Below, in pieces: positions 34,914 to 44,900 of a DNA stretch of 64,000 nucleotides. The stretch's first letter is position 1. The number at the start of each line of letters is the position of its first letter. Under the pieces are notes generated by a model. It had not been told where the DNA came from, ran no database searches, and saw only the letters and a list, made by a program, of their open reading frames with translations. The translations under genes and the position numbers were made by a program. Source of the DNA: Guptibacillus algicola (GTDB lineage: Bacteria > Bacillota > Bacilli > Bacillales > Guptibacillaceae); NCBI RefSeq assembly GCF_020171805.1, contig NZ_JAIVAF010000003.1, positions 558,001 through 622,000 of the forward strand, written 5' to 3'.

Positions 34914-36338
34914 ATGGAGAAGTTTCATTATATTAATGGAGAATGGACAGGGCAGGATTTAGAAAAGATCGAAGTAAGAAATCCAGCAACAAATGAAGTC
35001 GTTGGATCTGTTCCACTCGGAGGTAAATCCGAAACGAAAAAAGCGATCGATGCTGCACATAACGCTTTTCCAGCATGGTCTAATCTAACTGCATATGAGC
35101 GTGCATCATACTTAAAAAAGCTTCATTCACTCATGATGGAACATGAAGATGAGTTAGCAGAATTGATGACGAAAGAAATGGGTAAGCCTCTCCATGAATC
35201 GAAAGGAGAAGTAGCGTATTCTGCTTCATTCGTCGAATGGTTTGCTGAAGAAGGAAAACGCGTATATGGACGTACGATTCCTCCGCACAAAGAAGGAAGA
35301 ATGATGGAAGTTCGTAAGCAGCCTGTCGGCGTTGTTGGGGCGATCACCCCATGGAACTTCCCCGCTGCGATGATTGCTAGGAAGCTAGCACCAGCTCTTG
35401 CTGCTGGGTGTACGTTCGTGGTCAAGCCGCCTTCTGCAACGCCTTTAACTGCTGTTCGACTCGTCGAGCTTTGTGAAGAAGCCGGAATTCCAAAAGGAGT
35501 CGTGAACCTAGTATCAGGAAAGTCTTCTGAAGTTGCAGGTGAACTGATGAGTAATCCTCACGTGAGGAAAATCACGTTCACGGGATCTACAGAAGTTGGG
35601 AAGAAACTGATGGAACAAGCTTCAGAAACGGTTAAGAATATTTCTCTTGAGCTAGGAGGTCATGCGCCGATCATCGTTCTTGATGATGCTGATATTGAAA
35701 AAGCTGTTGATGGCGTCATTGCATCTAAATTTAGAAACGGTGGCCAAACATGTATCTGTGGGAACCGAGTGTATGTTCAAGAGAAGATTCACGATGAGTT
35801 CGTCGAACGGTTTGTTCAGAAAACAAAAGAACTTAACGTTGGTAATGGTCTTGAAAAAGGGACGGACATCGGTCCTATGATCGACAAAGATGGTTATGAC
35901 AAAGTCGATAAGCACGTGAAGAATGCAACGAGTCAAGGAGCAACAGTTGCGCTAGGTGGAGAAGGATACGAAGAAAATGGGTGTTACTTCTATCGCCCAA
36001 CGATCTTAAAAGATGTAACACCTGGCATGTTGATTATGAATGAAGAAACATTTGGACCGGTAGCACCGATTCAAAAGGTATCTACTGATGAAGAAGCGAT
36101 CAAATATGCAAACCAAACGCCATTTGGACTTGCAGCATACGTATTCAGTGAAAGCGTACGAAGAGGGAATGCCGTTGTAAACGGTTTGGATTATGGGATT
36201 GTAGGTTGGAACGACGGAGTGCCATCTGCTGCACAAGCACCGTTCGGTGGTATGAAGCAAAGTGGTCTTGGACGTGAAGGTGGTCATGAGGGAATCGAAG
36301 CTTACCTTGAAACCAAATATGTTTCGATAGGATTATAA
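34914..36338 (+). CDS. gabD: NAD(P)-dependent succinate-semialdehyde dehydrogenase
   Basis: A 474-residue aldehyde dehydrogenase. The catalytic Cys280 is in GGQTCICGNR, the general base Glu246 in SLELGGHAPIIV, and the cofactor motif TGSTEVGKKL lies upstream. GGQTCICGNRVYV and ITPWNFPAAMIARK favour GabD (succinate semialdehyde to succinate in 4-aminobutyrate breakdown), although other semialdehydes cannot be excluded. GGAGGG is 8 bases before the ATG. It is convergent with rocD, another gene of amino-acid degradation, with a shared terminator. Confidence 0.85.
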   Translation: MEKFHYINGEWTGQDLEKIEVRNPATNEVVGSVPLGGKSETKKAIDAAHNAFPAWSNLTAYERASYLKKLHSLMMEHEDELAELMTKEMGKPLHESKGEVAYSASFVEWFAEEGKRVYGRTIPPHKEGRMMEVRKQPVGVVGAITPWNFPAAMIARKLAPALAAGCTFVVKPPSATPLTAVRLVELCEEAGIPKGVVNLVSGKSSEVAGELMSNPHVRKITFTGSTEVGKKLMEQASETVKNISLELGGHAPIIVLDDADIEKAVDGVIASKFRNGGQTCICGNRVYVQEKIHDEFVERFVQKTKELNVGNGLEKGTDIGPMIDKDGYDKVDKHVKNATSQGATVALGGEGYEENGCYFYRPTILKDVTPGMLIMNEETFGPVAPIQKVSTDEEAIKYANQTPFGLAAYVFSESVRRGNAVVNGLDYGIVGWNDGVPSAAQAPFGGMKQSGLGREGGHEGIEAYLETKYVSIGL

Positions 36339-36346
36339 GGCATTAA

Positions 36347-36385
36347 GGAAGCCCCGCTGAAGATCAGATCAGCGGGGCTTTTAAT
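36347..36385. terminator. Bidirectional terminator between gabD and rocD
   Basis: A 12-bp stem AAGCCCCGCTGA / TCAGCGGGGCTT (36349-36360 with 36369-36380) with TTTTAATTT on one side and A-rich sequence on the other. Confidence 0.88.
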
Positions 36386-37579
36386 TTATACTGAAAGTAC
36401 ATCTTTAATTTGATCGATCGCCCAGTTAAGGTCCTCTTCACTAATGATGAGTGGAGGCGCAAAACGGATGACTGTTTCGTGAGTTTCTTTACAGAGAAGA
36501 CCTTTCTCTTTTAGTTTCTCACAATATGGGCGAGCTGCTTCATGAAGCTCGACTCCGATGAAAAGACCGCGTCCGCGAACTTCTTTAATCGCTGGGTTGT
36601 CGATTTCTTTTAACTTCTGTTGGAAGTGGTTACCTAGTTCGAGGGAACGGTCAGCTAGCTTCTCATTTTCAAGCACTTCGATCGATGCGATGGAAACTGC
36701 ACAAGCGAGCGGATTTCCTCCAAACGTTGAACCGTGTGAGCCTGGAGTGAACACGCCAAGAACGTTATTGTTAGCCGCAACACACGAAATAGGAAATACG
36801 CCACCACCAAGTGCCTTGCCAAGAATGTACATATCAGGCTCTACGTCATCCCAATCACAAGCGAACTTTTTACCTGAGCGGCAAAGGCCAGCTTGAATTT
36901 CGTCAGCGACGAAGAGAACATCATTTTTCTTACAATACTCAAACGCTTCTTTTAAGTATCCTTCTGGTGGGATATTGATTCCTGCTTCACCTTGGATCGG
37001 TTCGAACAGGAAACCAGCTGTATTCGGTGTGATCGCTTTCTTAAGCGCTTCAATATCACCGTACGGGACGAGCTTGATACCAGGAAGCATTGGACCATAG
37101 CCACGCTGATACTCTTCTTCAGAAGATAGAGAAACAGCTGTCATCGTACGTCCGTGGAAGTTTCCTTCACATGCGATGATCTCAGCTTTGTCTTTTTCAA
37201 CACCTTTTACTTCATAAGCCCAGCGGCGCATCGCTTTTACAGCTGTTTCAACAGCTTCAGCGCCCGTGTTCATCGGTAACACCATGTCTTTGTTAGTAAA
37301 TTCGGAAATCTTACGATAAAACGGTCCGAGCTGGTCGTTGTGAAATGCTCTAGAAGTTAATGTGACGCGATCGGCTTGGTCTTTGAGAGCTTGAATAATC
37401 TTTGGGTGTCTATGACCTTGGTTCACTGCAGAATATGCGCTGAGCATGTCCATATAGCGGTTTCCTTCTGGGTCTTTTACCCATACACCTTCAGCTTCTG
37501 CGATGACGATCGGTAATGGATGATAGTTGTTAGCTCCGTATTGCTCTGTCATCTGAATAATATCTTGTGTTTGTACCAT
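36386..37579 (-). CDS. rocD: Ornithine aminotransferase RocD
   Basis: PLP-dependent ornithine-oxo-acid transaminase (397 residues) of arginine and ornithine breakdown. The PLP lysine is in [14 protein letters not shown] (about residue 252); [14 protein letters not shown] has the aspartate that contacts the pyridine nitrogen; [12 protein letters not shown] binds the phosphate. The [19 protein letters not shown] start is typical of ornithine aminotransferases. The upstream region has TTATAAT but I see no -12/-24 SigL promoter such as B. subtilis rocDEF uses, so regulation may differ. Confidence 0.94.
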   Translation of the reverse strand: MVQTQDIIQMTEQYGANNYHPLPIVIAEAEGVWVKDPEGNRYMDMLSAYSAVNQGHRHPKIIQALKDQADRVTLTSRAFHNDQLGPFYRKISEFTNKDMVLPMNTGAEAVETAVKAMRRWAYEVKGVEKDKAEIIACEGNFHGRTMTAVSLSSEEEYQRGYGPMLPGIKLVPYGDIEALKKAITPNTAGFLFEPIQGEAGINIPPEGYLKEAFEYCKKNDVLFVADEIQAGLCRSGKKFACDWDDVEPDMYILGKALGGGVFPISCVAANNNVLGVFTPGSHGSTFGGNPLACAVSIASIEVLENEKLADRSLELGNHFQQKLKEIDNPAIKEVRGRGLFIGVELHEAARPYCEKLKEKGLLCKETHETVIRFAPPLIISEEDLNWAIDQIKDVLSV

Positions 37580-37745
37580 AATACTCCGTCACTCCCGTCT
37601 ATTTATTCATGTCACACTCCCTCATTATAACAATGAATCTATCTCCTTCATATCATTTGAGTCAAAATAATCTGATAGTTTTCGAACGAATCCTACTTCA
37701 TGATAAAATAGGTTTGTCGCAATTATTCTGAGGAGGAACAATACT

Positions 37746-38096
37746 ATGCTTCATGCACATTACACTGCGTTTGTATTAACGCTTTTGACTTTTCTCATTA
37801 GCTATTTCCTTATGAGAAAAGGAAAAATGAAAGTCCAAAAGATCACCCATATGGTGCTTCGGACGTTATATGTATTAACAGTAATTTCAGGAGTTATTCT
37901 CGTTTCAGGATATAATTTCTGGGGCCCTTCAATCGTAAAAGCAGTTCTAGCAATCTGGTTGCTCTCATCGATGGAGATGATTCTAGTAAGGGGTAAGAAA
38001 GGTAAGTCGATATGGCCCTTCTGGCTACAGTTTATGTTTTCCTTCTTTCTTGTCTTCTTTTACGGGTATTCTGTACTACATCTATATCAATTATGA
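37746..38096 (+). CDS. yisL: DUF1516/UPF0344 membrane protein YisL
   Basis: A 116-residue protein with four membrane helices, matching the YisL family (HAHYTAFVLTLLTFLISYFLMRKGK near the start and KVQKITHMVLRTLYVLTVISG). The function is unknown. GAGGAGG is 8 bases upstream of the ATG. It stands alone between a divergent rocD and a terminator. Confidence 0.88.
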   Translation: MLHAHYTAFVLTLLTFLISYFLMRKGKMKVQKITHMVLRTLYVLTVISGVILVSGYNFWGPSIVKAVLAIWLLSSMEMILVRGKKGKSIWPFWLQFMFSFFLVFFYGYSVLHLYQL

Positions 38097-38099
38097 ATG

Positions 38100-38130
38100 T
38101 CAAACCGCCATTGTTGTGGCGGTTTTTTCT
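38100..38130 (+). terminator. Rho-independent terminator
   Basis: AAACCGCCA (38102-38110) pairs with TGGCGGTTT (38117-38125), followed by TTTCT. Confidence 0.85.
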
Positions 38131-38264
38131 ATTAAACAAATGGATATTTCTACCGATATATAGAATAGGGTAATAGACTTGTTTTTGTTATAAAGGTATT
38201 CGTATTCCCTTCTTTTTGATATCATTGAACCATTAGAAGTCGTTGGTTTTACATAGAACACAAG

Positions 38265-40061
38265 ATGAGAATTCAATCTTTACTATCATTCTACATGCAG
38301 GAGATGAACGAATTGGATGGAGGAACAAAGGCATTATCTCATTTGATAAAGGCATCAACAGAAGAGTTAGAGTCGCTCGCTGCTAGTTTGCAGCAGTCTG
38401 AGCAGCGATATAACTCCCTATTTGAACAAAATCCTAACCTCGTTTATTCTGTTGACGTTTTCGGTAAGATTACTAGCGTTAACCCTGCTCTTAAACCGTT
38501 GTTAGGGTATAGACCTGATGAAGTGATGGGTAACTATTCACTGAATTTTGTAGCTCAGCGAGATTTCTCAAAAACAAAAGAAAAATTTGAACTTGCTCTT
38601 AGAGGACAAGCGCAGTCTTATGATGTGCATTTAATCCATAAGTCAGGAGAAAGTGTTCTTTTTACAATTACGAATATCCCTATTATTGAGAATGGGGAAG
38701 TGGTTGGCGCTTATGGAATCGGAAAGAATATCATGAGGCAACTAAGGGCAGAAGAGAAGATCGCGCACCTTGCGTACTATGATGTTCTAACAGAACTACC
38801 AAACCGTCTTTTGTTTGAGAACTTACTAGAAGAATCGCTAAAAGCACGTGATGAAATGCTTGCTGTCATGTTTGTTGATTTAGATCGTTTCAAACTCATC
38901 AACGATAGTCTTGGTCATCAACGGGGTGATCATATTCTGAAACTCGTTACAGCAAAATTGAGAGATGCAGTAAAAGACGATGCTGTTCTTGCAAGGTTTG
39001 GTGGCGACGAGTTTACAATGATCCTTTCTGGTATGAATACCGAGAATGATGCGTTGTGTCTTGCAAAACGAATCATCGATGAGTTAAAAGAGCCGATTGT
39101 TTACAATGAAGTGGAATATTTCATGACAGTAGGAGTCGGAATCAGTATTTCCCCACATGATGGCGCAGATATGGATGAATTGATGAGAAACGCATATATC
39201 GCTTTAGACCGAGCGAAAAAGCAAGGCGCCAATCATATTGAATTTTATAGAGATGAGATGAATGATCAGGCATTCGAGAGGCTAGAGTTAGAAAGCTATC
39301 TACGTAGAGCGATTGAGAAGGAAGAACTAACGCTTTACTATCAGCCGCAGGTGAATCTTGATGAACAAAAGATCTATGCGTGTGAAGCTTTGATAAGGTG
39401 GAATCATCCTAAGTTAGGATTAGTGTCACCTGCCGAATTCATTCCACTTGCTGAAGATACGGGACTTATTGAAGAGATTGGGATATGGGTGTTAAACGAA
39501 GCGTGTACACAAACAAAGATGTGGCAGAACTTGGGCTACGAACATCTATCGATTAGCGTTAACGTTTCTGGACGTCAATTCCAGAGTGAACATTTCGTTG
39601 AATCGGTTCGAGATGCGTTAACGAAATCACAGCTATCCCCTCATTCTCTTCATCTAGAGGTAACGGAAAGTACTACACTGGTCAATACCGAATATAGTAT
39701 TTCAATGTTAAGACAGCTAAGAAATATGGGAATCAAAGTTTCGATCGATGACTTCGGAACGGGCTACTCATCACTAAGTTATCTTAAGGATTTTCCACTG
39801 GATATCTTAAAGATCGACCAATCGTTTATTCGTAACCTAAAAGAAAACAGTGCGGATGCAGCGATCGTCAAAGCGGTTATCACGATGTGTGAAGGCTTGA
39901 ATTTATCAATCGTCGCAGAGGGAATTGAAACAGAGGAGCAAGGCGAGATCGTCAAAAGGTTTGGATGTAATTTCGCGCAAGGGTTCTTTTATAGTAAACC
40001 ACTAAATAAAGAACACTTTGAAAAACTTCTTACATCTCGTGAATTTCCGCTCGCCACTTAA
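38265..40061 (+). CDS. PAS-GGDEF-EAL cyclic-di-GMP protein
   Basis: A 598-residue soluble protein with a PAS domain (about residues 45-165), a GGDEF domain with intact RFGGDEF (about 245-251) and an EAL domain with intact CEALIRW, DDFGTGYSSL and VAEGIE motifs. Both cyclase and phosphodiesterase signatures are complete, so either or both activities are possible; the inhibitory RxxD site before GGDEF is not present. The start is uncertain: ATG 38265 has no ribosome binding site, whereas TTG 38313 has AGGAG 9 bases upstream and would remove 16 residues. Confidence 0.9.
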   Translation: MRIQSLLSFYMQEMNELDGGTKALSHLIKASTEELESLAASLQQSEQRYNSLFEQNPNLVYSVDVFGKITSVNPALKPLLGYRPDEVMGNYSLNFVAQRDFSKTKEKFELALRGQAQSYDVHLIHKSGESVLFTITNIPIIENGEVVGAYGIGKNIMRQLRAEEKIAHLAYYDVLTELPNRLLFENLLEESLKARDEMLAVMFVDLDRFKLINDSLGHQRGDHILKLVTAKLRDAVKDDAVLARFGGDEFTMILSGMNTENDALCLAKRIIDELKEPIVYNEVEYFMTVGVGISISPHDGADMDELMRNAYIALDRAKKQGANHIEFYRDEMNDQAFERLELESYLRRAIEKEELTLYYQPQVNLDEQKIYACEALIRWNHPKLGLVSPAEFIPLAEDTGLIEEIGIWVLNEACTQTKMWQNLGYEHLSISVNVSGRQFQSEHFVESVRDALTKSQLSPHSLHLEVTESTTLVNTEYSISMLRQLRNMGIKVSIDDFGTGYSSLSYLKDFPLDILKIDQSFIRNLKENSADAAIVKAVITMCEGLNLSIVAEGIETEEQGEIVKRFGCNFAQGFFYSKPLNKEHFEKLLTSREFPLAT

Positions 40062-40067
40062 GTGTGC

Positions 40068-40112
40068 TTACACCTATCAAATCCAGTTGATTTGATAGGT
40101 GTTTTTTTATTC
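40068..40112 (+). terminator. Rho-independent terminator
   Basis: A 13-bp perfect stem (40070-40082 with 40090-40102) is followed by seven T. Confidence 0.9.
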
Positions 40113-40140
40113 ATAATAAAATCATGCAGGAGGGATATGA

Positions 40141-40314
40141 GTGAACGATAAAAAGCCGAAGAAGAAGGTGGCTGCACCAGGAACGTTTATAGGTGTGGGA
40201 ACTGCATTAGGTGTCGTGTATGGCGTCGTCTTTGATAATATTGGACTTGGAATTGCCCTTGGCGTTGCTATTGGAGCAGGCTTGGATAGTATCCTATTTA
40301 CTAAAAAGAAATAA
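40141..40314 (+). CDS. Small glycine-rich membrane protein (57 residues)
   Basis: GTG 40141 with GGAGGG 6 bases upstream starts a 57-residue frame. After a basic stretch NDKKPKKKVAAPG it has two hydrophobic segments with regular glycines (GTFIGVGTALGVVYGVVFD and GLGIALGVAIGAGLD) and a lysine tail. This glycine-zipper-like layout suggests helices packing in the membrane. I do not recognise a family. Confidence 0.65.
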   Translation: MNDKKPKKKVAAPGTFIGVGTALGVVYGVVFDNIGLGIALGVAIGAGLDSILFTKKK

Positions 40315-40451
40315 CTGTTCATAGTTTAGTCCTTTGGGCTAAGCTTTTTTGTGTGTCGCATTAAATATTTGAGCTAGCACATCTCTCAAGGATCATTCTG
40401 TTTATCCAGTTGAGAAGAAGGGAAGAGAAGGGTAGTAACGAGGTGATAGAG

Positions 40452-41795
40452 ATGCAGTACGATGTCTTAATAATCGGAGGGGGAATCGCAGGGCTCACCC
40501 TTGCAGTGAAACTAGGTCAGAGCAATGTGAAAACCCTAATCGTAGAAAAAGATAAGAAAAGCGGTTTGATATACAAAGGAGAACTTCTACAACCTAAGAG
40601 CCTCGATATACTAGATCGCATCGGTCTCCTAGAAACGGTGAAAGAGAACGGAGTCAGTCTTCCTTCCATTCAATTTCATGAATTCGAACGGATGGACAAT
40701 GGCTCTCTTAAGAAATTAAGTGAAAATGAATTTCGATATGATCTTATTCAATCTCCTTACAATACGTCTTTAATGATTCCCCATGAGCGGTTGAAAAAAC
40801 TATTGTTTGAAGAAGCATCGAAGTATGACTCGATCGATCACATACAACCAGCAAAGTTTACAGGGTTTACTGATGAAGAATCATCTAAGAAAAAAGCGGT
40901 GATCGAGACGAAAGAGGGACAACTTGAGATACAGGCGAATTTCTACGTCGGTGCTGAAGGTCGAGCGTCTCCAACACGAACGGCGATGGATGTAGAAATG
41001 AAGAAAACCTCATACAACCATCATTTCCTAACTGTCTCATTTCCTCGCCCTGATAGCCTTGATAAATCCACCATCATTACGACCCAGAATCGTTTTCTTG
41101 GACTATTTCCTCTTCCAAATAATGAAGTGAGAAGTGTACTGCTGATCAAGCCAGGAGAGTTTAAAGAAATGCGTAAAGAAGGACTCGATTCTTTCTATCG
41201 CGCATACTGCGAATTGATACCTGAGCTCGATGGGTATGTCCAACAGATCGATTCGTGGAAAAAGATCCAGCTCATGATTCCAGTTAGACACAATGTCTCC
41301 CAATATGTAAAAGATAACATTATCTTAACTGGTGACGCAGCGCACAGTGTGCACCCGATGGCGGGAGAGGGGATGAATCTAGCTATACAAGATTCGGATG
41401 TGCTTGGGGAGCTGCTATGTTGGATGTTTAAAACGAACCAAACAGAATGGAAGCACCTTAGATGGTATGAAAAGGTGAGGAAACCAAGAGCAGAGTTTGT
41501 TTCACGTCTCAGTCACCAGGCAGCACTGCTTTATTCATTCCCTTACCGTCCATGGCAACGATTAAGGATAAAAGGGGTACAGCAAACAGAGCATTCATCC
41601 GTTCTTCATTACAAGCAGATGCTCAATACCTCAGGGTTAGGGATTTGGAAATTTACGATCTTTGATCGCATGAAGCAAGCAGGTCTCCTTCCGGCAAGGA
41701 GAAATGATCATAAACTTTCTGGTATCGAACAAAAAGTGATTTTTGATAAAAACGAAGATTACCCGTGGAAGGGTAGTAAGGGGGAGATAGGATGA
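40452..41795 (+). CDS. FAD-dependent monooxygenase/oxidoreductase
   Basis: A 447-residue flavoprotein of the group A aromatic hydroxylase fold. The N-terminal dinucleotide site VLIIGGGIAGLTLAVKL binds FAD, and GDAAHSVHPMAGEGMNLAIQD is the second FAD/ribityl motif; the motif between them (YVGAEGRASPTR) matches the GD/DG region. The substrate is unknown. ATG 40452 follows GAGGTGATAGAG. It overlaps the methyltransferase gene by 4 bases (ATGA), so the two probably act on the same small molecule. Confidence 0.88.
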   Translation: MQYDVLIIGGGIAGLTLAVKLGQSNVKTLIVEKDKKSGLIYKGELLQPKSLDILDRIGLLETVKENGVSLPSIQFHEFERMDNGSLKKLSENEFRYDLIQSPYNTSLMIPHERLKKLLFEEASKYDSIDHIQPAKFTGFTDEESSKKKAVIETKEGQLEIQANFYVGAEGRASPTRTAMDVEMKKTSYNHHFLTVSFPRPDSLDKSTIITTQNRFLGLFPLPNNEVRSVLLIKPGEFKEMRKEGLDSFYRAYCELIPELDGYVQQIDSWKKIQLMIPVRHNVSQYVKDNIILTGDAAHSVHPMAGEGMNLAIQDSDVLGELLCWMFKTNQTEWKHLRWYEKVRKPRAEFVSRLSHQAALLYSFPYRPWQRLRIKGVQQTEHSSVLHYKQMLNTSGLGIWKFTIFDRMKQAGLLPARRNDHKLSGIEQKVIFDKNEDYPWKGSKGEIG

Positions 41796-42790
41796 ACGAG
41801 GTAAAAAAGATATGGCGTGCGAGGAAATGGATGAAGAGCAATGAGCCCTTTCTTTATGCGTGGCACGCCCATTTAGGTTACGAACATGATTTATTTGATG
41901 AATTTCATCATGGAGCTACTGTAACAGCAGTTGCGGATAAACGGGGGATGAACGAACTACTTTTAACTAGATGGTCTGAGGTGGGGGTTGCGATCGGCCA
42001 TTTGAAGGAAGACAAGAAAGGCTTGATTCGATCCAAGAAAAGTATGGTTGAATCGATGTCGAAGAATAGCGACCAGAACGTAGGCGTATTGTTAAAAGAG
42101 ATGATGGAATTACATATTCCGATTCTCCTTTCGTACTCAAAATTATTGAACGGTAAGGAGTATGCTTCATATAAGGACGAAGATTACGCAGGAACGGTAG
42201 CCGCCACTTCAAGTTTTATTGAACGTTTTGCATTTCCGAAAGTGTATCAATGGCTCCAAAAGGTGGATGCGAAATCAGTCGTGGACTTTGGAGCAGGGTA
42301 TGCAGGCTACCTCTCTAGAATCGGAGCAAAAAAAGAAAACATGAGGCTCGTTGGGATCGAGAAAAGCAGGCAAGTTTGTCTTGATGCTGAATCACATATT
42401 CCTTACGAATTAAAATCATCAATCGATCTTTATCCGGAAGATATGATGAGCTGGAGCTGGGACGGTGATCGATTTGATGTAGCGATGATGAATAACTTAC
42501 TATACTACTTTGCGCCAGATGAAAGGTACAGCCTTTTTCAAAAAGCAAGTGAAGTGACAAGTGATAATGGATCCTTGATCATCATCTCTCCTCTTCATGA
42601 ATCAGAGCACGGCCACGCGTTCTCAGCTGCATTCAATAGCTTTATGAGCGCTCATAGTAACCTTCATCAGCTTCCAACAAGTACGGAAATGGTAGACATG
42701 GCGACAAAGGCAGGCTTTGAACTAAAACAGATGAAACCGATTGTTAAGGAAGGGGCATGGTACTGCTTAACCTTTCAAAAAGCTGTGTAG
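41792..42790 (+). CDS. Class I SAM-dependent methyltransferase
   Basis: A 332-residue protein. The SAM-binding motif VVDFGAGYAGYLSRIG is at about residues 165-180, followed by GIEKSR and DVAMMNNLLYYF (motifs II and IV). The N-terminal 150 residues are helical and of unknown role. It begins inside the last codon of the FAD-monooxygenase gene. Together they look like a two-step tailoring module of a small-molecule pathway, but no synthase gene is present nearby. Confidence 0.85.
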   Translation: MNEVKKIWRARKWMKSNEPFLYAWHAHLGYEHDLFDEFHHGATVTAVADKRGMNELLLTRWSEVGVAIGHLKEDKKGLIRSKKSMVESMSKNSDQNVGVLLKEMMELHIPILLSYSKLLNGKEYASYKDEDYAGTVAATSSFIERFAFPKVYQWLQKVDAKSVVDFGAGYAGYLSRIGAKKENMRLVGIEKSRQVCLDAESHIPYELKSSIDLYPEDMMSWSWDGDRFDVAMMNNLLYYFAPDERYSLFQKASEVTSDNGSLIIISPLHESEHGHAFSAAFNSFMSAHSNLHQLPTSTEMVDMATKAGFELKQMKPIVKEGAWYCLTFQKAV

Positions 42791-42791
42791 A

Positions 42792-42822
42792 GAAGCCCCA
42801 TAGAGGGTTTCTTTTTTTTGTG
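42792..42822 (+). terminator. Rho-independent terminator
   Basis: GAAGCCC pairs with GGGTTTC (one G-T pair) and is followed by seven T. Confidence 0.75.
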
Positions 42823-42890
42823 GAGTTTCCTATCACAAAATTTGGGCTCCTGCATACGTTAAAGAGAGTATGGATTGGAGGGGAAAGCCT

Positions 42891-44738
42891 TTGTGTGGAA
42901 TAACCGGGTGGGTAGATTGGAAACAGGACCTAACACAAAAGGAAAAAGTACTTCAACAGATGGCGGCGACCCTGTCTAAACGTGGACCAGATGATACGAA
43001 TTGTTTTATGAACAAACACTGTGGTTTTGGACACACGCGACTCATTGTCGTTGACCCTTCCGGCGGAAATCAGCCGATGTCACGAGAGCATCTTAATCAG
43101 AAATATACGATTTGTTATAACGGTGAATTATATAACACTGAAGATTTACGGAGCGTGCTCCTCTCAAAAGGGTATACGTTTCGATCTCATTCTGATACCG
43201 AAGTGCTTCTAACTTCCTATATCGAATGGGGAGAAGACTGTGTCGATCACTTAAACGGGATCTTTGCATTTGCTATATGGGATGACCTTAGGAAACACCT
43301 GTTTCTAGCAAGAGATCGCCTTGGGGTGAAACCTCTGTTCTATCGTTCTAGTGGACCATCCCTGCAGTTTGGATCAGAGCTTAAAGCAATCCTTGCTCAT
43401 CCTGATGTGAAGACAGAGATCGATCGAGAAGGGTTGCAAGAAATATTTGGGCTCGGACCTTCTCGTACGCCTGGTCACGGTGTGTTCCGAGGGATAAAAG
43501 AGGTTCGTCCTGGGTTTGCCATGGTCTTTAATCATAGTGGTTTAAAGACGTGGCGTTACTGGGATGTTAAGAGTAATGAACATACAGATAACCTTGAAAC
43601 TACTGTAGGAAAGGTCGGGGATCTTCTAAAAGACTCGATCAAGCGCCAACTTGTGGCTGATGTGCCGGTATGTACATTTTTATCAGGTGGTGTTGATTCA
43701 AGTGCAATCACTTCCGTAGCTCAATCAGCGTTTCAGGATGAAGGTAGAGGTGTTCTTCGTTCTTTCTCTGTGGACTATGTAGACAATGATAAATACTTCG
43801 AGAGCAGTGAGTTTCAGCCGAATTCAGATGCTCCTTGGATAAAACGTGTTTCAACAGAGCTCAGTACAGACCATCGTAACTGTGTAATCGATACTGATCA
43901 GCTCGTGCATCATTTAAAAGAGGCAGTCATATGTCGTGATTTGCCAGGCATGGCTGATGTGGATTCATCGCTATTATGGTTTTCAAAACAAATCAAACAG
44001 CAAGCAACCGTCGCACTATCTGGCGAGTGTGCTGATGAAATATTTGGTGGATATCCATGGTTTCATAAACCAGAATTACTTGACCAAGAACAGTTTCCGT
44101 GGATGCGTTCGACTCTTGAACGTCAAGCGATGTTAAAAGAAGACATTAGAAACAAATTAAAGCTCGAAAGCTATGTAACAGAAAGGTATCGAGAAACGAT
44201 CAAAGAAACACCGAAGCTTGATGGTGAAACTGAACTAGAAGCGAAAAGAAGGGCACTTTTCTACTTGAATTTAAATTGGTTTATGACGACGTTACTTGAA
44301 CGCAAAGATAGAATGAGTATGGGCGCAAGTCTAGAGGTGCGAGTACCTTTTTCAGATCATCGAATCATCGAATATGTGTGGAATGTTCCCTGGGAAATGA
44401 AAATGCTCGATGGAAGAGAGAAAGGGCTGCTTCGAAAAGCTATGACTGGTGTATTGTCCCATGATGTTCTTTACCGAAAGAAAAGTCCTTATCCGAAAAC
44501 GTATAACCCTGCTTACACGAAAGCTGTGAAAACGTGGCTAACAGAAACGCTCGCGAATAAGCAAGCACCGATTCTCGAACTGATCGATCGAAAAGTGGTG
44601 CAGGACATTCTGGATACAGATGGGAAAGCATTTAAAGTTCCATGGTTCGGTCAGCTTATGGCAGGACCTCAGCTCATCGCACATCTTGCACAGATTAACT
44701 TTTGGTTAGAGCACAATAAGATTAATCTTGTGGATTAA
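42891..44738 (+). CDS. asnO: Asparagine synthase (glutamine-hydrolysing), AsnO-like
   Basis: Makes asparagine from aspartate, glutamine and ATP. TTG 42891 is the right start: it follows GGAGGGG by 7 bases and puts the catalytic cysteine of the Ntn-type glutaminase at position 2 (MCGITGW), as the mechanism requires. Residues 1-215 are the glutaminase domain and 235-600 the synthetase domain with the PP-loop LSGGVDSSA and SMGASLEVRVPF. The 615-residue length is similar to B. subtilis AsnO (YisO), whose gene also lies in the yis region and acts in sporulation. Confidence 0.92.
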   Translation: MCGITGWVDWKQDLTQKEKVLQQMAATLSKRGPDDTNCFMNKHCGFGHTRLIVVDPSGGNQPMSREHLNQKYTICYNGELYNTEDLRSVLLSKGYTFRSHSDTEVLLTSYIEWGEDCVDHLNGIFAFAIWDDLRKHLFLARDRLGVKPLFYRSSGPSLQFGSELKAILAHPDVKTEIDREGLQEIFGLGPSRTPGHGVFRGIKEVRPGFAMVFNHSGLKTWRYWDVKSNEHTDNLETTVGKVGDLLKDSIKRQLVADVPVCTFLSGGVDSSAITSVAQSAFQDEGRGVLRSFSVDYVDNDKYFESSEFQPNSDAPWIKRVSTELSTDHRNCVIDTDQLVHHLKEAVICRDLPGMADVDSSLLWFSKQIKQQATVALSGECADEIFGGYPWFHKPELLDQEQFPWMRSTLERQAMLKEDIRNKLKLESYVTERYRETIKETPKLDGETELEAKRRALFYLNLNWFMTTLLERKDRMSMGASLEVRVPFSDHRIIEYVWNVPWEMKMLDGREKGLLRKAMTGVLSHDVLYRKKSPYPKTYNPAYTKAVKTWLTETLANKQAPILELIDRKVVQDILDTDGKAFKVPWFGQLMAGPQLIAHLAQINFWLEHNKINLVD

Positions 44739-44784
44739 AGAAGGGTTATTGATCAAAAATAATGTGAAATAAAATAAGAGTAGA

Positions 44785-44816
44785 AATGTCCTGTGGATGG
44801 TTACAGGACATTTTTC
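44785..44816 (+). terminator. Rho-independent terminator
   Basis: TGTCCTGT (44787-44794) pairs with ACAGGACA (44803-44810), followed by TTTTTC. Confidence 0.85.
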
Positions 44817-44900
44817 ATTGGTGTTGTTTTTATGGTAGTAAATTTACTTAAGGTGCGGTCAAGGGTATGTGGTAGAATATGGGTGGGGATGAGGAGGTAG

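Noticed and set aside
40122-40322. Reverse frame over the 57-residue glycine-rich gene
   Set aside because: The forward frame has a good ribosome binding site and a plausible protein; the reverse has none.
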